DNA from: Pseudomonadota bacterium
GTDB taxonomy: Bacteria; Pseudomonadota; Alphaproteobacteria; Sphingomonadales; Sphingomonadaceae
Assembly: GCA_023417515.1 (NCBI GenBank)
Contig: JAEZFL010000133.1
Location: forward strand, 1-62,383
DNA length: 62,383 nucleotides
Direction of reading: 5' to 3'
A program made the position numbers and the translations under genes. The notes beneath the pieces were generated by a model. The model had not been told where the DNA came from. It ran no database searches and saw only the letters and a list, made by a program, of their open reading frames with translations. This document shows positions 17,429 to 26,470 of this stretch, in pieces (the first letter of the stretch is position 1; each line of letters starts with the position of its first letter).

Positions 17429-18172
17429 ATGCGCTTCAAATCCTTGTTCGTGACTTCGTGCCTGTTTGCACCGGCCGTTCTCGTCGCAACGCCGGCCGCG
17501 GCTCAGGAGCCCACCACCATCCAGGGCAGCATCCAGGTGTGCGAGGCGGCACGCGGCGAGCACCGGGTCCAGCTGGAGGCCGGCCGCCGCTACGCGATCA
17601 GCGCCACCTCCGACGCTTTCGACACCTATTTGCGCCTGCTTCCGCCGGGCAGCGAGGAGCCGGTCGCGGAGAATGACGATTCCGGCGACAGCCTCAATTC
17701 GCGAATCAACTTCACGCCGCCGACCAGCGGCGAATATGTCGTGCGGGTGTCGAGCTTCGCGCCCGGCGGCACCGGCGACTACAATCTGCGGGTCGAGCCG
17801 GCCGCGCCGCTGCCCGCGCTGATCACCCGCCCGACCCGCACCGAGCGCGGCCAGTGGCGCATCTACCAGGGCTCGCTGGCCGCCAGCGACCCGGCCGACA
17901 ACGAGCGGCGCTACGACGATTACGAGCTGCGCCTCGCCGCCGGCGAAACCGCGATGATCCACGTCACCGGCGAAGGCGACCTCGACCCCATGCTGATGGT
18001 CTATTCGGCCGACGACCGCGGCGGCGATGCGCTCGCGGCCGACGACGACAGCGGCGGCGGGGTCAATCCGTTCGTCTTCTTCGCGCCCGGCGAGGCCGGC
18101 ACCTATGTGGTCCGGGTCACCAGCTTCGGTGCCAACGAGACCGGCAGTTACCGCCTGCGCATCAGCAACTGA
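17429..18172 (+). CDS. Secreted protein with two pre-peptidase C-terminal (PPC)-like domains
   Basis: A 247-residue exported protein. ATG at 17429 with GGGGAGG about 6 bp upstream gives a classical signal peptide ending near ATPAAAQ (residues 1-26). The remainder is two similar beta-sandwich units (about 28-133 and 145-247), each with the PPC pattern: a FDTYLRLL or LDPMLMVY strand, an acidic ENDDSGD or ADDDSGG loop, then SGEYVVRVSSF or AGTYVVRVTSF. PPC domains usually accompany secreted peptidases, but no catalytic domain is attached, so this is a stand-alone binding or accessory protein. Probably periplasmic or secreted; partner unknown. Confidence 0.85.
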   Translation: MRFKSLFVTSCLFAPAVLVATPAAAQEPTTIQGSIQVCEAARGEHRVQLEAGRRYAISATSDAFDTYLRLLPPGSEEPVAENDDSGDSLNSRINFTPPTSGEYVVRVSSFAPGGTGDYNLRVEPAAPLPALITRPTRTERGQWRIYQGSLAASDPADNERRYDDYELRLAAGETAMIHVTGEGDLDPMLMVYSADDRGGDALAADDDSGGGVNPFVFFAPGEAGTYVVRVTSFGANETGSYRLRISN

Positions 18173-18208
18173 GCCGGGCAATGGCGGCTCGCAGCGCGGG
18201 CCGCCAAT

Positions 18209-19513
18209 TCACTCCGCCGGCGCCGCGGCCGGGGGCGGCGGCTTGAGGCCGATGAGGCCGCGCACGAAACGGGGAACGGGGCCGTTGCGCTCCATCCAGG
18301 CGGCATAGTCGCGATAGGCGGGGTCGGCCGAGAGATGCTTCTCCTCGGTGACGGCGCGCCAATAATAGACCCCGCTGACCATCGCGAGCAGGGCGGTGTT
18401 GCGCACCATGTCGACGAAACTGCCCGACGTGGCGAGGAACGGCAGGGTCGCGAACCACCAGAACAGGTTCTTCGACAGGTAAGCCGGGTGCTTGCTCCAC
18501 GCATAAGGCCCGTGGGTGAGGATCCCGCGATGCGTGAGGTTGGAGAAGCGCAGCCCGAACGCGACCGTCGCCCAGGCATAGATGGCGGTGAGGAGCACCA
18601 GGATCGCGCCCATGATCGCAAGCAGGACCGGCTGGCCGTCGAGCCAGTAGATCCATTCGGCGCTGTTCGGATGGTAATCCAGCGGCCCGCCCGGAGCCAT
18701 CATGATGAAGGGCGGATAGCAGACGAGCGCCGCCGCCCAGCCCGACGCATAGGGGTTGGCCGAGCGGATGTGGGCGTCGAGGATCTTGAAGGTGAAGATG
18801 TAGCCGACGCTGGCCATGGTCACGTCGACCATGAACATGGCGGTGATCAGCCAGCGGGCGAGGTTGACCGGATTGTCGAGGATCCAACCGCCGGGTTCTC
18901 CGACCGTCGACGCCCAGCCGCCGGGGACGATCGCCAGCATGAAGGCGAGGAAGAAGCCCTTGACCGCCCAGCTGCGGAAGAAGTCGTAGAGAATCTCGCG
19001 GTCGACCGCCTCGACCCGGCCGATCAGCAGCTGGCCGAAATGCCAAGCGCCGTCGCGCGGCTCCTCGAGGCGCCGGTCGAGCCACAGCACGTAGGGCACC
19101 GACAGCAATACCATCGGCACGACCGCATAGCCGAACAGGGTCATCGAGAAGAGGTAGGGATCGCGCCAATACCAGCGGCCGATGCAGTAAAGGCAGCCGA
19201 TCACGCCCCAGATCGCCCACAGGCCGACGATCTTGGCGATCGAGATGTCGAGAGTCTCGGAGCGCGGGCGCGGCGGGTTGTCCCAGTCGATCCCGGTCGT
19301 CGGATTGCGGTGGACCTTGTCGACGAGCAGCGACCAGGCGACCATCGGCAGAGCGCAGGACGCGATCGCCACCACCGCGGCGGACGGTCCGACCATGCCG
19401 AAGGCGCGCGCGACCGCGGTCCAGACGAGCAGGCCGGCCAGCCCGGCGAGCCCGACTCCATGACTGACCGCCGATCGCGGGCGAGGGTCCGGTGAAGCGG
19501 CGGCGTCCTGCAT
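18209..19513 (-). CDS. Polytopic membrane protein with C-terminal ICMT/PEMT-like methyltransferase domain
   Basis: A 434-residue membrane protein with about ten hydrophobic segments. The C-terminal part (about 320-425) contains THGPYAWSKHPAYLSKNLFWW followed by a membrane segment and EEKHLSADPAYRDYAAW, the SAM-binding pattern of isoprenylcysteine carboxyl methyltransferase and phospholipid methyltransferase families (H-P then EE/D). The first 300 residues resemble no family I can name. ATG start at 19513. No prenyltransferase or isoprenoid genes are adjacent. A lipid or membrane-anchored substrate is likely; the exact reaction is unknown. Confidence 0.7.
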   Translation of the reverse strand: MQDAAASPDPRPRSAVSHGVGLAGLAGLLVWTAVARAFGMVGPSAAVVAIASCALPMVAWSLLVDKVHRNPTTGIDWDNPPRPRSETLDISIAKIVGLWAIWGVIGCLYCIGRWYWRDPYLFSMTLFGYAVVPMVLLSVPYVLWLDRRLEEPRDGAWHFGQLLIGRVEAVDREILYDFFRSWAVKGFFLAFMLAIVPGGWASTVGEPGGWILDNPVNLARWLITAMFMVDVTMASVGYIFTFKILDAHIRSANPYASGWAAALVCYPPFIMMAPGGPLDYHPNSAEWIYWLDGQPVLLAIMGAILVLLTAIYAWATVAFGLRFSNLTHRGILTHGPYAWSKHPAYLSKNLFWWFATLPFLATSGSFVDMVRNTALLAMVSGVYYWRAVTEEKHLSADPAYRDYAAWMERNGPVPRFVRGLIGLKPPPPAAAPAE

Positions 19514-19656
19514 GACTGCCGCTTATCGCCATTTGGTAATCAGAGCGTGAAGCGTTCGAACCCCGTTACAAAACGGGGCAGGAAGTAACGCCTTCTTAAA
19601 CCGGTTTAGGGCCAGATAAGGATCAAAGCGGGCGGAAACAGCCTGCCGGATACCAA

Positions 19657-20298
19657 GTGGATCAGCGCATGTTGCCGCAGGATTGCGTCGAAGAGACGAG
19701 CATCTCCTTATCCTCCCAGACCCCGTCGCCGCCCGAGCGGCGCCGGGAGCAGCGGCATCTCACCATCCTTCGCGTCGGCGCCCTGATCGTCGACGGCGAG
19801 CGCGAGCTCTGCCTGGTGCGCAACATCTCGGCCGGCGGTGTGATGGCGCACGTCTATCGCGAGATCGCGACCGGCACCCGGGTCGAGATCGAGATCAAGA
19901 ATGACGAGCCGCTCGCCGGGACCGTGGCGTGGGAAAGCGACTCGAACATCGGCATCACCTTCGACGAGCCGATCGACGTTCCCGAATTCCTCTCGAGCTC
20001 GAAGATCCTCGGCGACGGCCGCCGCGCCCGGCGCCCTCGAGTCGAGATCGAGCGGCCGGCCAAGCTGCGCTGCGGCGACCAGGTGGTGTGGGGCGAGATC
20101 AAGAATATCAGCCAGGGCGGAATCCGCTTCGACTGCGACCAGGACCTGCCGCTCGACGGCGACGTGATCGTCACCATGCAGGGCTTCCGTCCCCTGCCCG
20201 GCGTGATCCGCTGGCGCCGCGACGACTGGTATGGAATCGGCTTCATCCAGGTGCTGCCGATCCAGGAGCTGTGCGACTGGCTCCGCGACGGTCAATAA
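19657..20298 (+). CDS. Tandem PilZ-domain protein, c-di-GMP receptor candidate
   Basis: A 213-residue soluble protein with two PilZ units. The first has the basic RRREQRH (about 28-34) and NISAGGVMA (about 56-64). The second has RRARRPR (about 121-127) and NISQGGIRF (about 148-156). In both, the Arg-rich loop and N-x-S-x-x-G motif needed for c-di-GMP binding are present, with Asn where Asp is more usual. It ends with a short ELCDWLRD segment. GTG at 19657 is used as start; ATG at 19669 is equally possible, and neither has a strong ribosome-binding site. Role unknown; it may read signals from the GGDEF-EAL or HD-GYP proteins in this window. Confidence 0.88.
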   Translation: MDQRMLPQDCVEETSISLSSQTPSPPERRREQRHLTILRVGALIVDGERELCLVRNISAGGVMAHVYREIATGTRVEIEIKNDEPLAGTVAWESDSNIGITFDEPIDVPEFLSSSKILGDGRRARRPRVEIERPAKLRCGDQVVWGEIKNISQGGIRFDCDQDLPLDGDVIVTMQGFRPLPGVIRWRRDDWYGIGFIQVLPIQELCDWLRDGQ

Positions 20299-20379
20299 GC
20301 GCGACGAACCGCCGTCGTAAGCCGTTGCTTAACCAGAAATAGGCGATACCTTTCTCCCTCGGCATGGGGAGGGGTTTTC

Positions 20380-20982
20380 ATGCACTTGCTGGTTGCGGCG
20401 ATGACAGCCGCGACGCTGGGCGCCGCCGCGCCCGCGCCGCTGCCCATCGACCTTTCCGAGCCGACTCGGATCAGCGCGAGCGAGGACGGCTCCGCGCTGA
20501 TCGTCGAGGGGCCGATCACCGATGGCGCCTATGCCAGCTTCCAGCGCGCGCTCAGAGCCTGGCCGATCGCTCGCAACGTCATCCTCAAATCGCCGGGCGG
20601 GCTGATGTTCGAGGCGGATCGAATCGCGCACCTGGTCCGCGAACGCCGAATGGCCACTTACGCGCATACCTTGTGCGCCTCGGCCTGCACCGTGATCCTT
20701 ATCGCGGGGAGCGACCGAACGGCAGAACCGGGTACGCGGGTCGGTTTTCACCGGCCGAACGTGTCGAGGTCACCGACTCCTGAGCGGACTCTCCAGCTCA
20801 CCCGCCGGCTCTACGAACGCGCCGGGCTGGCGCCCTCCTTTACCGCACGCATCTACGCGACTCCGTTCGAGAGCGTCTGGTATCCGGGCGTCGACGAGAT
20901 GATCTCGGCCGGCGTGCTGACCCGGCGGATCCCCGTCACGGTGACCTTCGCCGGCGGAACCGCCTTTCCTTCGGGAGGCTAG
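20380..20982 (+). CDS. Exported ClpP/crotonase-fold protein (COG3904-like)
   Basis: A 200-residue protein with a short signal peptide (about 1-18). It matches small periplasmic proteins with a ClpP/SppA-like fold: a first strand SALIVEGPITDGAYASFQRAL, the VILKSPGGLMFEADRIAHLVRER block (about 64-86), then HTLCASACTVILIAG (about 93-107) containing the putative nucleophile serine between two alanines and Cys, and TRVGFHRP with a conserved His. ATG start preceded by GGGAGGGG. Proteolytic activity and substrate are unproven. It starts 81 bp after the PilZ gene. Confidence 0.75.
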   Translation: MHLLVAAMTAATLGAAAPAPLPIDLSEPTRISASEDGSALIVEGPITDGAYASFQRALRAWPIARNVILKSPGGLMFEADRIAHLVRERRMATYAHTLCASACTVILIAGSDRTAEPGTRVGFHRPNVSRSPTPERTLQLTRRLYERAGLAPSFTARIYATPFESVWYPGVDEMISAGVLTRRIPVTVTFAGGTAFPSGG

Positions 20983-21071
20983 TCGCCCGCCGATTGCTTG
21001 ATTAAGGCTCGGGGCGGGAGGATTTCCGCCGTTCTTCGCCTGACCGCCATTCCGACCGAGAGAGCTCAGTG

Positions 21072-23366
21072 ATGCGGATCGCCTGTCTCGGCGGCGGCCC
21101 GGCCGGCCTCTATTTCGCGATCAGCATGAAGCTTCGCGACGCGCGCCACGACGTGCACGTGTTCGAGCGCAATCGCCCGGACGACACGTTCGGCTGGGGC
21201 GTGGTCTTCTCCGACCAGACCGTCGAGAATCTGATGGCGAACGATCCCGTGTCGGGCGCCACCATCCGCGACGAGTTCGCCCATTGGGACGATATCGACG
21301 TCCATATCCATGGCGAGGTGATCCGCTCGTCCGGCCACGGCTTCATCGGCATCGGCCGCAAGCGCCTGCTCAACATCCTCCAGGAGCGGGCGCGCGCGCT
21401 CGGCGTCGTCCTCCATTTCGAGCATGAGGCGAGCCCCGATCTCGACGACTGGGCCGAGTGGGACCTGGTCATCGCCGCCGACGGCGCCAACAGCCGGATC
21501 CGCACGCGTTACGAGGAGCATTTCGGAGTCGACATCCAGGTCCGCCGCAACAAGTTCTTCTGGTTCGGCACCCACAAGACCTTCGAGGCCTTCACCTTCG
21601 CCTTCGAGCAGTTGCCGGAAGGCTGGGTCTGGGCCCACGCCTACCGCTTCGACGACGACCTCTCGACCTTCATCGTAGAGATGGAGCCCGACACCTGGGC
21701 GGCCCTAGGCTTCGACCGAATGGAGCAATCGGAGGCGATTGCCCTGTGCAAGCGCATCTTCGCCAAATATCTCGACGGCCACAGCCTCATGTCCAACGCG
21801 GCCCACCTCAAGGGGCCGGAGGCGTGGCTCAACTTCCGCCGCATCATCTGCGACCGCTGGCATTACAAAAACCTGATCCTGCTCGGCGACGCCGCCCATA
21901 CCGCGCATTTCTCGATCGGCTCCGGCACCAAGCTGGCGTTGGAGGACGCGATCAAGCTTGCCGAGGTGCTCAACCGTCCCGGACTCGGCCGCGAGGCGGC
22001 GCTCGAGGAATATCGCGAGGAGCGCAACCTCGAGGTGCTCAAGCTCCAGAACAGCGCGCGCAACTCGACCGAATGGTTCGAGACTTTGGACCGTTACCTC
22101 CATTTCGAGCCGATCCAGTTCGCCTACTCCCTGCTCACCCGGTCCCAGCGCGTCAGCCACGAGAATCTGCGTCTGCGCGACCGCTCATGGCTGGAAGGAG
22201 TCGAGCGCTGGTTCCAGACCCGTGCCCGCGGCCACGCCGTCAACGACCCCGCCCCCCCGATGTTCGCGCCGTTCAAGCTGCGCGGGATGGAGCTGGCCAA
22301 CCGCGTGGTCGTGTCGCCGATGGCGACCTATTCGGCAGTCGAGGGCTGCCCTCAGGACTTCCATCTCGTCCATTACGGCACCCGCGCCCAGGGCGGCGCC
22401 GGGATGCTCTACACCGAGATGACCTGTGTCTCGGCCGAGGGGCGGATCACGCCCGGCTGCGCGGGCATGTACGGGCCTGAGCATGGCGAGCGGTGGAAGC
22501 GCATCGTCGACTTCGTCCACGCCAGCACGCCCGCCAAATTCTGCCTGCAGCTTGGCCATAGCGGCCCCAAGGGCAGCACGAAGGTCGGCTGGGAGGGCTA
22601 TGACGTGCCGCTGGACAGCGGCAACTGGCCGGTCATGGCAGCATCGGACGTGCCGTGGAGCCCGGACAACCAGACCCCGCGGCCGATGACCCGCGCCGAC
22701 ATGGACCGGGTGCGCGACGAGTTCGTCGCTGCGGTGCGCATGGGGCTGGAGTGCGGCTTCGACATGATCGAGCTTCACGCGGCCCACGGCTATCTGTTGT
22801 CCAGCTTCATCACGCCGCTCACCAACAAGCGCACCGACGATTATGGCGGCAGCTTCGAGAACCGGCTGCGCTACCCGCTGGAGGTGTTCCGGGCGATGCG
22901 TGAGGCCTGGCCCGGGGACAGACCGATGTCGGTGCGAATCTCGGCCAACGACTGGATGGGCGATCTCGGAGTCACCCCGGACGAGGCGGTCGAGATCGGC
23001 CGCGCCTTCGCGCAAGCCGGCGCAGACCTGATCGACGTGTCGGCCGGGCAGACCTGGGCCGACTGCAAACCCATCTACGGCCGAATGTTCCAGACGCCGT
23101 TCGCCGACCAGATCCGCAACGAGGGGCGGCTGACGACGATGGCGGTCGGCAACATCTACGAGCCCGACCATGTCAACTCGATCCTCGCCGCGGGCCGTGC
23201 CGACCTGGTCGCCCTCGCGCGCCCGCATCTGATCGACCCGAGCTGGACGCTTCGTGCCGCGGCGGCGCAGGATTATCGCGAGCAATGGGTGCCGCCGCCC
23301 TATCTCGGCGGCATGGCCCAGCTCGCGCGCAACCTGAAACGCGAACAGGAGATGCTGAAGGCGTGA
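21072..23366 (+). CDS. Fused aryl-CoA flavin monooxygenase / old-yellow-enzyme reductase (anthraniloyl-CoA monooxygenase-like)
   Basis: A 764-residue two-domain flavoenzyme. Residues 1-375 form a class A FAD monooxygenase: Rossmann motif CLGGGPAGLYFA at 5-16, FGWGVVFSD, and LLGDAAHTAHFSIGSGTKLALEDA near 273-295. Residues about 395-764 form an NADPH:flavin ene-reductase of the OYE / 2,4-dienoyl-CoA reductase type: FAPFKLRGMELANRVVVSPM, QLGHSGPKGS, LHAAHGYLLSSF and YGGSFENRLRYPLEVF. This fusion is known from 2-aminobenzoyl-CoA monooxygenase/reductase of Azoarcus evansii; similar proteins are annotated salicylyl-CoA 5-hydroxylase. It hydroxylates and dearomatises the CoA thioester. First gene of a six-gene overlapping operon. 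ATG 21072 directly follows an in-frame GTG at 21069. Confidence 0.9.
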   Translation: MRIACLGGGPAGLYFAISMKLRDARHDVHVFERNRPDDTFGWGVVFSDQTVENLMANDPVSGATIRDEFAHWDDIDVHIHGEVIRSSGHGFIGIGRKRLLNILQERARALGVVLHFEHEASPDLDDWAEWDLVIAADGANSRIRTRYEEHFGVDIQVRRNKFFWFGTHKTFEAFTFAFEQLPEGWVWAHAYRFDDDLSTFIVEMEPDTWAALGFDRMEQSEAIALCKRIFAKYLDGHSLMSNAAHLKGPEAWLNFRRIICDRWHYKNLILLGDAAHTAHFSIGSGTKLALEDAIKLAEVLNRPGLGREAALEEYREERNLEVLKLQNSARNSTEWFETLDRYLHFEPIQFAYSLLTRSQRVSHENLRLRDRSWLEGVERWFQTRARGHAVNDPAPPMFAPFKLRGMELANRVVVSPMATYSAVEGCPQDFHLVHYGTRAQGGAGMLYTEMTCVSAEGRITPGCAGMYGPEHGERWKRIVDFVHASTPAKFCLQLGHSGPKGSTKVGWEGYDVPLDSGNWPVMAASDVPWSPDNQTPRPMTRADMDRVRDEFVAAVRMGLECGFDMIELHAAHGYLLSSFITPLTNKRTDDYGGSFENRLRYPLEVFRAMREAWPGDRPMSVRISANDWMGDLGVTPDEAVEIGRAFAQAGADLIDVSAGQTWADCKPIYGRMFQTPFADQIRNEGRLTTMAVGNIYEPDHVNSILAAGRADLVALARPHLIDPSWTLRAAAAQDYREQWVPPPYLGGMAQLARNLKREQEMLKA

Positions 23367-24100
23367 GACTTTTGGGACAGCATGCGGTGGTGACCGGCGG
23401 CGGCACCGGGATCGGCGCGGCGATCGCCCGCGCGCTCGCGGCGAAAGGCGCGAAGCTGACGCTGGTCGGCCGCCGCCGCGAGCCGCTGGAGGAAGTGGGC
23501 GGCGGCGATTTCGACGCCCTCGTCGCGCCGGCCGACGTGACCGACCGCGAACAGGTGCAGGGCGCGTTCGCCCTTGCCCGCGCCACTCAGGGGCCGATCT
23601 CGATCCTGGTCAACAATGCCGGCGCAGCGCAAGGCGCTCCGTTCGCCAAGGTCACGGAAAAGCTGTGGCGCGAGATGCTGGCCGTGAATCTCGACGGCAT
23701 GTTCCACTGCTGCCAGGCGGCGCTTCCCGACCTTCTCGCTGCCGACGCCGGGCGGATCGTCACGATCGCGTCGATGGCCGGGCTTCACGGCTTCGCCTAT
23801 GCGTCGCCCTACATCGCCGCCAAGCATGGCGCGGTCGGACTTACCCGGGCGCTCGCCGCCGAGTTCGCGAAGACCAACCTCACCGCGAACGCGGTCTGCC
23901 CGGGCTTCGTCGACAGTGACATGACCGCCGAATCGGTGGCCAACATCCAGGCGAAGACGGGGCGGAGCGAAGCGGAAGTGCGCGCCGAGCTGGAGCGGCT
24001 CAACCCGTCCGGCCGACTGATCGCGCCCGAGGAGGTCGCGGCAGCGGCGCTTGACCTGATCCTCTCGCAACGCAACGGCGAGGCGGTGGAGATCGCATGA
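23363..24100 (+). CDS. SDR-family 3-hydroxyacyl-CoA dehydrogenase
   Basis: A 245-residue short-chain dehydrogenase/reductase. Cofactor loop TGGGTGIG at 12-19, the Arg-rich VGRRREP (about 36-42), NNAG near 86 and the catalytic Ser with YIAAK at about 151-155. The GTG start overlaps the TGA of the monooxygenase gene (GTGA), which I prefer to longer upstream extensions. In the operon it would oxidise the hydroxyl group produced after ring reduction or hydration in a beta-oxidation-like sequence. Substrate is inferred from context only. Confidence 0.88.
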   Translation: MRLLGQHAVVTGGGTGIGAAIARALAAKGAKLTLVGRRREPLEEVGGGDFDALVAPADVTDREQVQGAFALARATQGPISILVNNAGAAQGAPFAKVTEKLWREMLAVNLDGMFHCCQAALPDLLAADAGRIVTIASMAGLHGFAYASPYIAAKHGAVGLTRALAAEFAKTNLTANAVCPGFVDSDMTAESVANIQAKTGRSEAEVRAELERLNPSGRLIAPEEVAAAALDLILSQRNGEAVEIA

Positions 24101-24906
24101 ACGCAGAGACATTCTCGCCCGAGCATTTCGGTTGGGCCTACGACGACGGCGTCGCCACCGTCACGCTGAACCGCCCGGAGCGGAAGAACCCCCTCACCTT
24201 CGAAAGCTATGCCGAGCTTCGCGATACCTTCCGGGCGCTCGTCTACGTGCCCGCGGTCAAGGCGGTGGTGGTGACCGGCGCCGGCGGCAATTTCAGCTCC
24301 GGCGGCGACGTCCACGAGATCATCGGCCCGCTGACCGGGATGGACATGCCGGGCCTGCTCAAATTCACCCGCATGACCGGCGACCTCGTCAAGGCGATGC
24401 GCGCCTGCCCGCAGCCGATCGTCGCGGCGATCGACGGAGTCTGCGTCGGCGCCGGCGCGATCATCGCGATGGCCTCCGACCTCCGCCTCGCCACTCCGGA
24501 GGCCAGGACCGCCTTCCTGTTCACCCGGGTCGGCCTCGCCGGCTGCGACATGGGCGCCTGCGCGATCCTGCCGCGGATCATCGGCCAGGGGCGAGCGAGC
24601 GAATTGCTGTTCACCGGCCGGAGCATGAGCGCCGAGGAGGGCCTCGCCTGGGGCTTCCACAATCGCCTTGTGCCCGCGGACCAAGTGCTCACCGAAGCCC
24701 AGGCGCTGGCGAGGTCGCTGGCAAGCGGCCCCACCTTCGCCCACGGAATCACCAAGACCCAGCTCAACACCGAATGGAACGTCAGCCTGGAAACCGCGAT
24801 CGAGATGGAGGCCCAGGCCCAGGCGATCTGCATGGCCACCAACGACTTCCGCCGCGCCTTCGAAGCCTTCGCCGCCAAGCAGAAGCCGGAGTTCAAGGGC
24901 GACTGA
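24097..24906 (+). CDS. Enoyl-CoA hydratase/isomerase family protein
   Basis: A 269-residue crotonase-fold enzyme. The CoA-thioester oxyanion-hole segments are visible: NFSSGGDVHEIIGPL (about 67-81) and the CVGAGAIIAMASDLRLATPEARTAFLFTRVGLAG block (about 116-149), with the acidic position near GCDMGACAILPRIIG (about 150-164). The C-terminal helical part is complete. ATGA overlap with the SDR gene upstream and a TGATG junction with the dehydrogenase downstream. Likely hydrates or hydrolytically opens the alicyclic CoA intermediate of the operon's pathway. Confidence 0.9.
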   Translation: MNAETFSPEHFGWAYDDGVATVTLNRPERKNPLTFESYAELRDTFRALVYVPAVKAVVVTGAGGNFSSGGDVHEIIGPLTGMDMPGLLKFTRMTGDLVKAMRACPQPIVAAIDGVCVGAGAIIAMASDLRLATPEARTAFLFTRVGLAGCDMGACAILPRIIGQGRASELLFTGRSMSAEEGLAWGFHNRLVPADQVLTEAQALARSLASGPTFAHGITKTQLNTEWNVSLETAIEMEAQAQAICMATNDFRRAFEAFAAKQKPEFKGD

Positions 24907-26069
24907 TGAGCGACCGCTCGTTCCTCGAATGGCCGTTCTTCGACGACAGCCATCGCAAGCTCGCTGACGAGCTTGAGCAATGGTGCCGTGCCGAGCTGGC
25001 CGACGAGCTGGGCGATGACGTCGACGCCGAATGCCGGGCTCTGGTGCGCAAACTCGGCAATGGCGGCTGGCTGCGCTACTGCGTTCCAGCGGCTTATGGC
25101 GGTGCTCGCGACACGCTCGACGTCCGCTCGCTTGCGCTGATCCGCGAGACGCTGGCGCGCCACAACGGGCTCGCAGACTATGCCTTCGCGATGCAGGGGC
25201 TCGGATCGGGCACGATCACGCTGTTCGGAAGCGAGACGCAGAAGCAGGAATATCTGCCGCGCGTCGCCACCGGGGCGTGGATCGCCGCCTTCGCCCTGAC
25301 CGAGCCGGAGACCGGTTCCGATATCGCCAATCTCCAGATGGTCGCCGACGTCGAGCGCGAGGGCTGGAGCTTCCGCGGCAGCAAGACCTACATCTCGAAC
25401 GGAACGATCGCCGACTTCTTCGTCATCTTCGCCCGCTTCGGCGACACGCCCGGCTCGAAGGGCGTCTCGGCTTTCATCCTGCCGAGGCGCTCCGGCGGCA
25501 GGTTCGAGGTCGAGCCGATCCAAGTCATCGCACCCCACCCGCTGGCCACTCTGAATCTCGACTGCTGGACCGGCAGCAACATGATGATCGGCGAGAGCGG
25601 CATGGGCTTCAAATATGCCATGGCGACTCTCGACGTGTTCCGCACCACCGTCGGCGCGGCGGCGCTCGGCTTCGCGCGGCGGGCGCTGGACGAGGCGACG
25701 ACCCGGGCGCTCAACCGCAAGCTCGGCGACGGGACGCTCGCGGACAATGCGATCACTCAATCGAAGCTCGCCGAGATGCTCGTCGACATCGAGACCTCGG
25801 CCCTGCTCATCTACCGATCGGCCTGGGTCCGCGACGTTCTCGGCCGGCGCAACAGCCGGGAGGCGGCGATGGCCAAGCTCCATGCCACCGATTGCGCGCA
25901 GGCGGTGATCGACAAGGCGGTGCAGATGTTCGGCGGGCTCGGAGTCACCAAGGGCTGCGTGGTCGAGCGGCTGTACCGCGAGATCCGCGCGCTGCGCATC
26001 TATGAGGGGGCAAGCGAAGTGCAGAAGGTCGTAATCGCGCGTCATCATCTCGCGGAGCATCGCGGATGA
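24906..26069 (+). CDS. Acyl-CoA dehydrogenase (operon member)
   Basis: A 387-residue FAD acyl-CoA dehydrogenase of normal length. AFALTEPETGSDIANLQMVAD (about 127-147), the SKTYISNGTIADFFVIFAR strand, QMFGGLGVTKGCVVERLYREIRALRIYEGASEVQK (about 340-374) and candidate catalytic E367 in YEG are all present. I take the ATG at 24906, which shares one base with the preceding stop (TGATG); longer open frames upstream lie inside the hydratase gene. It overlaps ridA by 4 bp. Likely oxidises the alicyclic or ring-opened acyl-CoA in the aromatic pathway. Confidence 0.92.
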   Translation: MSDRSFLEWPFFDDSHRKLADELEQWCRAELADELGDDVDAECRALVRKLGNGGWLRYCVPAAYGGARDTLDVRSLALIRETLARHNGLADYAFAMQGLGSGTITLFGSETQKQEYLPRVATGAWIAAFALTEPETGSDIANLQMVADVEREGWSFRGSKTYISNGTIADFFVIFARFGDTPGSKGVSAFILPRRSGGRFEVEPIQVIAPHPLATLNLDCWTGSNMMIGESGMGFKYAMATLDVFRTTVGAAALGFARRALDEATTRALNRKLGDGTLADNAITQSKLAEMLVDIETSALLIYRSAWVRDVLGRRNSREAAMAKLHATDCAQAVIDKAVQMFGGLGVTKGCVVERLYREIRALRIYEGASEVQKVVIARHHLAEHRG

Positions 26070-26470
26070 CGACTCACCGCACCCTGCTCCCGCCCGGCTG
26101 GCCGCGGCCCAAGGGCTATTCGAACGGCATTTCCGCCAAGGGACGCTTCGTCTTCACTGGCGGAGTCGTCGGCTGGGACGAGAATGAGCGCTTCGTGTCC
26201 GACACGCTGGCCGGCCAGTTCCGCCAGGTCCTCGCAAACAGCCTCGCCATCCTCGCCGAGGGCGGCGCGGGACCGGAGCATGTCGTGCGCATGACCTGGT
26301 ACGTGACCAGCGTCGCCGATTATCGCGACGGCCTGGTCGAGATCGGCGCCGCCTGGCGCGAGATGATGGGAAAGAATTTCCCGACCATGGCCGTCGTCGA
26401 GGTGGCGGCCCTGGTGGAGCCCGAAGCGAGGATCGAGATCGAAACCACGGCGGTGGTGCCCGAGCTATGA
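26066..26470 (+). CDS. RidA-family enamine/imine deaminase
   Basis: A 134-residue YjgF/YER057c/UK114 protein. It has the GRFVFTGGVVGWDENERFVS core and a conserved Arg in HVVRMTWYVTSVADY, then FPTMAVVEVAALVEPEARIEIETTAVV, which carries the catalytic-site glutamate region. RidA proteins hydrolyse reactive enamine/imine intermediates to ketones and ammonia as small trimers. Embedded by ATGA overlaps between an acyl-CoA dehydrogenase and an aryl-CoA ligase gene, it probably hydrolyses an amino-substituted intermediate of this pathway. That would favour an aminobenzoate rather than salicylate as starting compound. This last step is inference. Confidence 0.9.
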   Translation: MTTHRTLLPPGWPRPKGYSNGISAKGRFVFTGGVVGWDENERFVSDTLAGQFRQVLANSLAILAEGGAGPEHVVRMTWYVTSVADYRDGLVEIGAAWREMMGKNFPTMAVVEVAALVEPEARIEIETTAVVPEL

